From Actinomycetota bacterium (lineage in GTDB: Bacteria > Actinomycetota > Acidimicrobiia > Acidimicrobiales > Ilumatobacteraceae), in the NCBI GenBank assembly GCA_009701105.1, contig WLKU01000061.1, positions 1 through 7,426 of the forward strand: a stretch of DNA of 7,426 bases, in the 5' to 3' direction. The translations under genes were made by a program, and so were the position numbers. How positions within the stretch are numbered: the first letter of the stretch is position 1; each line of letters starts with the position of its first letter. The notes beneath the pieces are model-generated. The model did not search any database. It was not told the DNA's origin and saw only the letters and a list, made by a program, of their open reading frames with translations. Positions 1-4,970 of the stretch are shown in pieces.

Positions 1-54
1 AAAAACCTTGTCAACGCCAGTTACATCAGGAACGATGCGCGCGATTACCGCCAC
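1..54 (-). CDS. priA: Primosomal protein N' (PriA helicase), N-terminal fragment, cut by window edge
   Basis: Only the first 18 codons are visible. From a GTG at 54-52 the frame reads MAVIARIVPDVTGVDKVF and runs off the window. The pattern ARxxPDVxxxDKVF matches the start of actinobacterial PriA, where it is normally followed by DYLVP; this is recalled family knowledge, not an alignment. PriA is the DNA helicase that reloads the replisome at stalled forks. The position directly after metK is where actinobacteria usually carry priA. The GTG lies 14 bp after the metK stop. No Shine-Dalgarno is obvious at this start and the frame stays open upstream into the end of metK, so the exact start is uncertain. 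The product call rests on a short peptide plus gene order. Confidence 0.7.
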   Translation of the reverse strand, partial: MAVIARIVPDVTGVDKVF

Positions 55-68
55 GGCATCACGACTGA

Positions 69-1262
69 TCAGAGTTTGACTGCGGCTTTGAATTCCTTCA
101 AGCGCGACAATGTCTCCCATGTGAAATCTGGGTCTTGTCGGCCGAAGTGACCGTATGCGGCTGTCTTGCGATAAATCGGACGCTTCAAATCGAGATCACG
201 CAAAATTGCCGCTGGTCGAAGATCGAATACTGAACGAACTGCGTCTTCAATGAGTTCTTCATTGACAACACTGGTTCCGAACGTCTCGACCAAGATGCTG
301 ATTGGTTGCGCCATACCAATGGCGTAGGCCACTTGTACTTCACAACGTGTCGCCGCACCTGAAGCAACTACGTGCTTGGCTACCCAACGTGCAGCGTAAG
401 CGGCCGAACGATCAACTTTCGATGGATCTTTGCCGCTGAATGCACCACCACCGTGACGACCCATACCGCCGTATGTATCAACGATGATCTTGCGACCTGT
501 CAAACCTGTGTCCGCATGTGGTCCACCCTTGACGAACTCACCCGTTGGGTTGACGTGCACTGCATACTTGTCGTTTGCAAACTGTGCAGGGATAACTGGA
601 CGAATGACTTGTTCGATCAAGTCTGGACGAATGACTGTGTCGCGCGGCGTTCCATCGGCGTGCTGAGTCGAGATCAATACGGTCGACAAACGAACTGGCT
701 TGCCGTTCTCATACTCGAAGGTGACTTGGGTTTTGCCGTCTGGACGCAAGTAAGGAATTGCACCCGACTTTCGTACTTCAGCCAACTTCTCAGCCATGCG
801 GTGTGCAAGCCAAATCGGCAATGGCATCAATTCTGGAGTGTCGTCACATGCATAACCAAACATCATTCCTTGGTCGCCTGCGCCTTGACTATTGAGAATG
901 TCTTCACCGCTTTTACCAGCACGTGACTCTTCAGATTTGTCTACGCCTTGGGCAATGTTGGAACTTTGCTCATCGATCGAGACGATCACACCACATGTGT
1001 TGCCATCAAAGCCGTACAACGCATTGTCATATCCAATGTCCTTGATCACTTCACGGGCCAACTTCGGAATATCGACGTATGCGGAGGTTGTGATTTCTCC
1101 AGCGACAACACACAATCCTGTTGTCAGCAAAGTTTCGCAAGCAACGCGACCTTGAGGATCTTCTGCCAAAATTGCATCGAGAACAGCATCGGAAACTTGG
1201 TCCGCCATCTTGTCCGGGTGACCCTCGGTGACGCTTTCAGAGGTAAATGTGAAGTTTTTCAA
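69..1262 (-). CDS. metK: S-adenosylmethionine synthetase
   Basis: This 397-residue cytosolic enzyme converts methionine and ATP to S-adenosylmethionine, releasing phosphate and diphosphate. The length is typical of the family. Visible motifs are GHPDK at residues 14-18 (ATP and metal binding), the mobile active-site loop around 98-110, GAGDQG at 127-132, and the glycine-rich [16 protein letters not shown] at 271-286 that handles the polyphosphate chain. All these signatures look intact, so the enzyme should be active. The start codon is TTG (1262-1260). It is fixed by GHPDK falling at the usual distance from the N-terminus and by a strong AAGGAG five bases upstream. The gene follows coaBC by 32 bp and precedes priA, the usual actinobacterial order. 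No SAM riboswitch fits in the short gap, so expression probably comes from the upstream operon. Confidence 0.98.
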   Translation of the reverse strand: MKNFTFTSESVTEGHPDKMADQVSDAVLDAILAEDPQGRVACETLLTTGLCVVAGEITTSAYVDIPKLAREVIKDIGYDNALYGFDGNTCGVIVSIDEQSSNIAQGVDKSEESRAGKSGEDILNSQGAGDQGMMFGYACDDTPELMPLPIWLAHRMAEKLAEVRKSGAIPYLRPDGKTQVTFEYENGKPVRLSTVLISTQHADGTPRDTVIRPDLIEQVIRPVIPAQFANDKYAVHVNPTGEFVKGGPHADTGLTGRKIIVDTYGGMGRHGGGAFSGKDPSKVDRSAAYAARWVAKHVVASGAATRCEVQVAYAIGMAQPISILVETFGTSVVNEELIEDAVRSVFDLRPAAILRDLDLKRPIYRKTAAYGHFGRQDPDFTWETLSRLKEFKAAVKL

Positions 1263-1267
1263 CGCGG

Positions 1268-1273
1268 CTCCTT
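1268..1273 (-). promoter_or_regulatory. Shine-Dalgarno site of metK
   Basis: The minus strand reads AAGGAG, followed by CCGCG and then the TTG start. This is the clearest ribosome binding site in the window and it settles the non-ATG start of metK. A strong site probably offsets the weak initiator codon (inference). Confidence 0.85.
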
Positions 1274-1294
1274 AGTAGATAGTTCGTGACGAGA

Positions 1295-2515
1295 CTAGTG
1301 GGTCGAGTGGCTACGGATAGATACCACTGCGTCCAACACCGATTTGGCAATTGAGCGCTTATCGGTCAGCCCGACCACAACTGGCTCTGTCCCAATTGAA
1401 ACCAAGGTCACCGCATTTGTCTCATGACCGAAGCCGACCCCGGCATCAGCAACATTGTTGGCAACGATGAGGTCGACATTTTTGCGCTGCAGTTTGGCTT
1501 GAGCATTTGCCACAAGGTTTTCGGTCTCGGCTGCAAAGCCAACCAATACCTGCCCAGGACGTTTTGTCGCACCTAGGCCCGCAAGGATGTCGGTGGTTGC
1601 TTCAAGAGCAATGCTTTCCAAGCCATCGATGACACCAGTTGCGGGATTCTTCTTGAGTTTTGATGCCGACACAACTACTGGACGCATGTCGGCAACTGCA
1701 GCAGCCATGACCACAACATCGGCTTGCTGTGCGCTCAACATCACTGCGTCTTGCATCTGCTGTGCAGTCTCAACAGCGATCAAAGAAACACCAAATGGAA
1801 CAACAAGATCAACAGTCGAGATGAGTGTGACTTTGGCTCCTCGAGCATTGGCCTCTGCAGCAATTGCATAACCCTGCTTGCCACTCGAACGATTGGCGAT
1901 CATGCGTACTGCATCAATCGGTTCGCGAGTGCCTCCCGCCGTCACAACAACATGCGTTCCATACAAATCGCCTGGTGTCAGTAACTGCACGATCTCATCG
2001 AAAATGCGCTGCGGATCAGCAAGTCGACCTGCTCCTATATCGCCTCCGGCCAACCGACCCGATTCTGGATCCAATACATTGACACCACGTCGACGGAGAG
2101 TCGTGATGTTTTCTTGCACTGCAGGGTGCTCCCACATTTCGGTGTGCATTGCAGGGCATACCAACACAGGTGCGCGTGTTGCGATCAAAGTTGCAGTCAG
2201 AAGATCACTCGAGATGCCAGCCGCATATGCACCGAGCACGCGTGCCGTAGTTGGTGCAACAACTATCAGATCAGCACGTTGACCGAGGCGCGTGTGCGGT
2301 ATCGGATCTGCGTCATCCCAAAGTGTTGTGTGTACAGGTTCGGAAGCAAGAGCCGAAAGAGTAACTTTGCCGATGAAATGTTCTGCATCACTTGTCATGA
2401 TCGGCGCAACATGCGCACCAGCATCTACCAATAAGCGACACAACTCGACCGACTTATATGCGGCAATGCCACCGCAGACACCAAGAACAATGTGTTTGCC
2501 AGCGAGCAAATTCAT
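1295..2515 (-). CDS. coaBC: Bifunctional phosphopantothenoylcysteine decarboxylase / phosphopantothenate-cysteine ligase
   Basis: This 406-residue two-domain enzyme carries out two consecutive steps of coenzyme A synthesis. The CoaB half joins cysteine to 4'-phosphopantothenate using CTP, and the CoaC half decarboxylates the product with FMN. CoaC occupies about residues 1-180: GGIAAYKS at 15-22 (flavin binding), the catalytic-type His74 in PHTRLG, PAMHTEMW at 121-128 and GGDIGAGRLADP at 157-168. CoaB occupies about 185-400: VTAGGTREPID at 191-201, NRSSGKQGY at 208-216, KLKKN at 286-290, GFAAET at 326-331 and a VANN segment from 351. The E. coli decarboxylase uses an Asn in PAMN and a Cys before GD; here these are His124 and Gly157. 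I recall PAMH in mycobacterial CoaBC, so at least that change looks lineage-typical. The ATG start has no clear Shine-Dalgarno. The gene follows rpoZ by 37 bp. Confidence 0.97.
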   Translation of the reverse strand: MNLLAGKHIVLGVCGGIAAYKSVELCRLLVDAGAHVAPIMTSDAEHFIGKVTLSALASEPVHTTLWDDADPIPHTRLGQRADLIVVAPTTARVLGAYAAGISSDLLTATLIATRAPVLVCPAMHTEMWEHPAVQENITTLRRRGVNVLDPESGRLAGGDIGAGRLADPQRIFDEIVQLLTPGDLYGTHVVVTAGGTREPIDAVRMIANRSSGKQGYAIAAEANARGAKVTLISTVDLVVPFGVSLIAVETAQQMQDAVMLSAQQADVVVMAAAVADMRPVVVSASKLKKNPATGVIDGLESIALEATTDILAGLGATKRPGQVLVGFAAETENLVANAQAKLQRKNVDLIVANNVADAGVGFGHETNAVTLVSIGTEPVVVGLTDKRSIAKSVLDAVVSIRSHSTH

Positions 2516-2528
2516 TAGGACCAGTGAG

Positions 2529-2543
2529 AGTTGAAACTCAACT
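2529..2543 (-). repeat. Short inverted repeat between rpoZ and coaBC
   Basis: The minus strand reads AGTTGA-GTT-TCAACT, a perfect 6-bp stem with a 3-base loop inside the 37-bp gap. No run of T follows, so it is not a convincing intrinsic terminator. It could be an RNA processing or stability element, or chance. It lies 13 bases before the coaBC ATG, where a Shine-Dalgarno would be expected nearby and none is evident. Confidence 0.4.
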
Positions 2544-2552
2544 GCGAGATTG

Positions 2553-2963
2553 TTACTCGGCTGCTGCTTCGGCTACAACTTCGTCGACAGCAACTTCAGC
2601 GACAACTTCTGCTGCTTCTATTGCTACAGCTTCTTCGACTGCTTCGAGCTCGCTCACGACATCGTCGGCTACAGCGTCTAGCAACTCTTCATCCAATTCG
2701 GCTTCCAACTCTTCGTACACCGACAATGGAACGCTCAAGATTTTGTCGGCAGCAATCTCTTCGAAACTGATCGAGAGTGGCTTGCGCGAAGTTGAACTGA
2801 CCTGTGGCGGAACCATGGTGCCAAGACCTTCGCCGAGTTGATTGAAATACGAGTTGATCTCGCGGGCGCGACGTGCAGACAAAGTAACAAGACCAAACTT
2901 GGATGCAGTGCGCTTCATCAGGCTCTCAATGCGGGGGTTCATCATGGTGTCTTCAGTGGCCAT
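2553..2963 (-). CDS. rpoZ: DNA-directed RNA polymerase omega subunit with acidic C-terminal extension
   Basis: Omega is the small RNA polymerase subunit that clamps and helps fold the beta' subunit. The conserved core spans about residues 9-75: NPRIESLMKRTASKFGLV, then the RRAREIN segment, then PLSISFEEIAADKI. The downstream ATG at 2963 was chosen because AAAGG lies seven bases upstream of it, giving 136 residues. An in-frame ATG at 2978 would add five residues but has no ribosome binding site. Residues 83-136 form a low-complexity tail of Glu, Asp, Ala and Val. I count 21 acidic residues out of 53 and no Lys or Arg, with the repeated units AEVVAE and DEVVAE. Omega proteins are often near 90-110 residues, so the tail is a long addition. 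The position between gmk and coaBC is the usual one in actinobacteria. Confidence 0.93.
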   Translation of the reverse strand: MATEDTMMNPRIESLMKRTASKFGLVTLSARRAREINSYFNQLGEGLGTMVPPQVSSTSRKPLSISFEEIAADKILSVPLSVYEELEAELDEELLDAVADDVVSELEAVEEAVAIEAAEVVAEVAVDEVVAEAAAE

Positions 2964-2970
2964 GGGACTA

Positions 2971-2975
2971 CCTTT
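2971..2975 (-). promoter_or_regulatory. Shine-Dalgarno site deciding the rpoZ start
   Basis: The minus strand reads AAAGG with a seven-base spacer to the ATG at 2963. The alternative in-frame ATG at 2978 overlaps the region just upstream of this site and has no purine-rich motif of its own. This favours the 136-residue protein over the 141-residue version. Confidence 0.65.
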
Positions 2976-2979
2976 CATT

Positions 2980-3013
2980 TCTGGTTCGGGGTCAAATCTG
3001 GTTCGGGGTCAAA
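2980..3013 (-). repeat. Perfect 17-bp tandem repeat, two copies, in the rpoZ leader
   Basis: Two identical adjacent copies of TTTGACCCCGAACCAGA (minus strand) occupy 3013-2997 and 2996-2980, and end two bases before the upstream ATG of rpoZ. Each copy contains CCGAACC, which is complementary to GGTTCGG at 3028-3022 just upstream, so two alternative 7-bp stems are possible in a readthrough RNA. There is no T tract, so a standard terminator is not supported. It may be a slippage duplication, a tandem protein-binding site or an RNA element; the sequence alone does not decide. Confidence 0.85.
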
Positions 3014-3032
3014 GCGACTCACCGAACCGTTG

Positions 3033-3038
3033 ATTGTA
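3033..3038 (-). promoter_or_regulatory. Possible -10 element for rpoZ
   Basis: The minus strand carries TACAAT, a good match to the TAnnnT form of housekeeping -10 elements, inside the 107-bp gmk-rpoZ gap. No convincing -35 element lies 16-18 bp upstream. If used, transcription would start near 3026, within the GGTTCGG arm, so the leader hairpin could form fully only in RNA reading through from gmk. The call rests on one hexamer. Confidence 0.35.
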
Positions 3039-3053
3039 CCTGCACACAGGACT

Positions 3054-3069
3054 CAAAATGGCCGTTTTG
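3054..3069 (-). repeat. Imperfect inverted repeat just after the gmk stop
   Basis: The minus strand reads CAAAACGGCCATTTTG, with CAAAA and TTTTG as arms around a central GGCC and one C-A mismatch. It begins one base after the gmk stop codon. A second near-palindrome, GATCGCTCGCGAACGATC at 3104-3087, lies in the last codons of gmk. Neither is followed by a clear T run. They may act as weak 3' end or processing structures, or be chance. Confidence 0.35.
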
Positions 3070-3070
3070 G

Positions 3071-3637
3071 TTACTTCAGGCGGTTTGATCGTTCGCGAGC
3101 GATCAGATCGAGCATCTCGGACACAGTTTCAGCCAAATCGTCATTTATCAACACATAGTCGGCAAGAGCCTTACCGACTGGCTCTTCATCTTCTGCCTTT
3201 TGAAGTCGCTGAACAACCTTTTGCTCTGCATCTCCCCGACCAACCAAACGGGCCTTTTGCTCTTCTCTTGTCGGTGGCAAAACAAATAACAACAGCGCAT
3301 CACTATGCAGACGTTTTACTTGTTGCGCTCCGTCCACTTCTATTTCGAGCACAATGTCTTTACCATCTGGCGCTTTTGGCATTGGAGTGCCATATAAATT
3401 TCCTAAAAATTCTGTCCATTCCAAAAATCCGCCAGCGGCAATGTGCTCGCGAAATTGTTCATGTGTAACAAATTTGTATGCGTCTTGCATTTCACCTTCA
3501 CGGCGCTCGCGAGTAGTCCACGACCGGCTGAGCCACAATCGATCATCGCGCTTTACAAGTTCCTCAACGATCGTGCTCTTCCCAACACCGCCCGGACCAG
3601 AAACAACAATAATCAAAGACTGATCAGCAGCGCTCAT
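3071..3637 (-). CDS. gmk: Guanylate kinase
   Basis: This 188-residue cytosolic enzyme phosphorylates GMP to GDP using ATP, feeding GTP, dGTP and (p)ppGpp pools. The P-loop is GPGGVGKS at residues 14-21. The GMP-binding segment SRSWTTRERREGE is at 37-49, followed by FLEW at 71-74, GNLYGTP at 79-85 and VLEIEVDGAQQV at 96-107, which carries the base-contacting acidic region. The lid arginines fall around RLVGRG at 130-135. All expected elements are present at normal length. The ATG overlaps the mihF stop as ATGA (3637-3634), so translation is probably coupled to mihF; AAAGG also lies ten bases upstream. The P-loop has Gly where many homologues have Ser, a conservative variation. Confidence 0.97.
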   Translation of the reverse strand: MSAADQSLIIVVSGPGGVGKSTIVEELVKRDDRLWLSRSWTTRERREGEMQDAYKFVTHEQFREHIAAGGFLEWTEFLGNLYGTPMPKAPDGKDIVLEIEVDGAQQVKRLHSDALLLFVLPPTREEQKARLVGRGDAEQKVVQRLQKAEDEEPVGKALADYVLINDDLAETVSEMLDLIARERSNRLK

Positions 3638-3963
3638 GATGAAACGGCCTTTGTCGCGATCAACTGTGCAAGTTTGTTTCTCTGATCAACACTCAGGTTG
3701 CCAGTTTGCTCTGTCTCACTTATGTTCATTTGCGCCAACAACTGTCGCGCCTTAACTTTTCCAATTCCAGGAACCACTTCAATGAGCTTGCACGCGTACA
3801 ACACACTGCTTGCTTCATCGAGATCGCTTTGAGACAAAATCGAATCAATGGCGAGTGCCCCACTCTCAACTTGACCAAGTACAGCATCCATTTGCTGACG
3901 CAAAAGGTGCAGCGGCAACACAGCCGCCTGACGCTCGCTAGGGAGTTTGGTCGAGGTCGTCAT
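3634..3963 (-). CDS. mihF: Actinobacterial integration host factor mIHF, divergent
   Basis: This 109-residue protein belongs to the actinobacterial IHF family, unrelated in fold to E. coli IHF, which binds and bends DNA in the nucleoid. Recognition rests on the helical region ending in EVVPGIGKVKARQLL (residues 62-76, the helix-hairpin-helix segment PGIGKVKA), on the following ISET....LSVDQR segment, and on the position directly before gmk. Family members usually carry an arginine-rich RRxRGLG stretch after the ISET-like segment. Here the equivalent residues 85-91 are EQTGNLS, so the basic cluster is missing. The length fits the roughly 105-residue core of the family. No strong Shine-Dalgarno precedes the ATG, but a -10 hexamer is placed for a leaderless mRNA. 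The gene starts 26 bp after pyrD and overlaps gmk by four bases. Confidence 0.88.
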   Translation of the reverse strand: MTTSTKLPSERQAAVLPLHLLRQQMDAVLGQVESGALAIDSILSQSDLDEASSVLYACKLIEVVPGIGKVKARQLLAQMNISETEQTGNLSVDQRNKLAQLIATKAVSS

Positions 3964-3969
3964 TGATCT

Positions 3970-3975
3970 ATTTTA
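3970..3975 (-). promoter_or_regulatory. Predicted -10 element for a leaderless mihF transcript
   Basis: The minus strand reads TAAAAT, then six bases, then the mihF ATG. With the last T at -7, the A of the ATG is exactly +1, as in leaderless actinobacterial mRNAs. No good -35 element is present 17-18 bp upstream. The absence of a ribosome binding site before mihF fits this reading. It would give mihF-gmk its own promoter within the operon. Confidence 0.55.
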
Positions 3976-3989
3976 CCGTTGAGCAGCGA

Positions 3990-4970
3990 TCACTGCTTAC
4001 TCGTGGTGCGAAAACCGCCACGGTGACTCAGACCAATTACCTCTGACCAACTTGAGATCTTGTGCCGTTCAGCCCATCTGCACAACTCGCCCGCAATTCG
4101 ATATGCGGCCCGAGGTTCGGCAAACGATGCAGTGCCCACTTGTACGGCACTGGCACCAGCCAACATCATTTCGAGAGCCTCCAACCCATTGGTTACCCCA
4201 CCCGCACCAATAATTGGCACACCAGGGATCCGCGAGTAAATATCAGAAATCGCACGAACAGCAATCGGATGAATGGCTCTTCCCGATAATCCTCCGCCAC
4301 CATTGCCGAGAGCTGGTCGACCAGTCGATGTATTGATGATCATTCCAAGAGAAGTATTGACCAATGTCAAGGCCTCAGCACCAGCGTCCATGCAAGCCTC
4401 GGCGACATCCCCAATGCGGTCCGTGTTGGGCGACAATTTTGCCCAAAGTGGCAATCCCGAAACTCGAGCAGCATCAACAATTTGCGCTGCAAGATCCGCA
4501 TCGTGAGCAAACATTGCGTGTGGTTTGTTGTCGCCAACTACAACTGCTTTGAGATTTGGGCACGACAAATTGATTTCCAGTGCTGCGATTTTGTCTTTGA
4601 CAGGTGCGAGCATTTGCGCAGCATCAACATAATCCTGCAGTCCAAACCCCCAGATGCTGCACACGACAGTTGCGCCGATGTCAACAAGTTGTGGCAAGTC
4701 ATTCGCAATCCACTGTTCGACACCTGGTCCTTGCAGCCCAACCGCATTGAGCATTCCACTTGATGTCGGATGCAATCGAGGCTTTGGATTACCGCCCCAT
4801 TCGAAGGATGCCAAAGATTTGACAACTACTGCGCCGAGTTCGCGCAATGGCATATACGCGTCAAGTTCAGTACCAAGACCACAAGTTCCTGAAGCAGTCA
4901 TGACAGGGTTCTTGAGAGTCACTGCACCAACATGCGTTGCCAAATGCGGTGATCGCGATCGCAGCCTCAC
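3990..4970 (-). CDS. pyrD: Dihydroorotate dehydrogenase, class 1 (1B-like) catalytic subunit
   Basis: This 326-residue FMN enzyme oxidises dihydroorotate to orotate, the fourth step of UMP synthesis. It forms one TIM barrel without a membrane-anchoring N-terminal helix, so it should be cytosolic. Visible motifs are LKNPVMTASGT at residues 19-29, Lys51 in VVKSLA, NAVGLQGPG at 75-83, INLSCPN at 133-139 with the class 1 active-site base Cys137, WAKLSPN at 176-182, VNTSLGM at 204-210, GGGGLSG at 224-230 and the FMN-phosphate region PIIGAGGV and VQVGTA. Class 2 enzymes have Ser instead of Cys137. Class 1B enzymes normally pair with PyrK, an iron-sulfur/FAD subunit, but no pyrK is visible. The GTG start overlaps the carB stop as GTGA, with AGGAG eleven bases upstream, implying translational coupling. 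Confidence 0.95.
   Translation of the reverse strand: MRLRSRSPHLATHVGAVTLKNPVMTASGTCGLGTELDAYMPLRELGAVVVKSLASFEWGGNPKPRLHPTSSGMLNAVGLQGPGVEQWIANDLPQLVDIGATVVCSIWGFGLQDYVDAAQMLAPVKDKIAALEINLSCPNLKAVVVGDNKPHAMFAHDADLAAQIVDAARVSGLPLWAKLSPNTDRIGDVAEACMDAGAEALTLVNTSLGMIINTSTGRPALGNGGGGLSGRAIHPIAVRAISDIYSRIPGVPIIGAGGVTNGLEALEMMLAGASAVQVGTASFAEPRAAYRIAGELCRWAERHKISSWSEVIGLSHRGGFRTTSKQ

Noticed and set aside
372..926. 184-codon plus-strand open frame antisense to metK, and other plus-strand frames over 60-140 codons
   Set aside because: All lie opposite clearly functional genes, have unremarkable protein sequences and no supporting ribosome binding site or family motif that I can see.
1263..1294. 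SAM riboswitch before metK
   Set aside because: The 32-bp gap is too short and shows no suitable structure.
2458..2841. Plus-strand frame encoding a Ser/Thr/Ala-rich protein
   Set aside because: It is the complement of the Glu/Ala-rich rpoZ tail; the low complexity is inherited from that tail.
2964..2978. Upstream ATG giving a 141-residue omega
   Set aside because: It has no ribosome binding site, whereas the ATG at 2963 has AAAGG at good spacing.
2990..3012. TTGACC in each 17-bp repeat as tandem -35 promoter elements
   Set aside because: Nothing resembling a -10 hexamer falls 16-18 bp downstream of either copy.
4538..4825. Minus-strand 95-codon frame inside pyrD, and similar frames inside carB (5902-6132, 6577-6789)
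   Set aside because: They are alternative frames within intact, well-conserved genes.
4955..4962. GCGATCGC palindrome near the pyrD start
   Set aside because: I noted it at this one place in the pyrD coding sequence and did not find a cluster of copies, so there is no reason to see more than codon usage.
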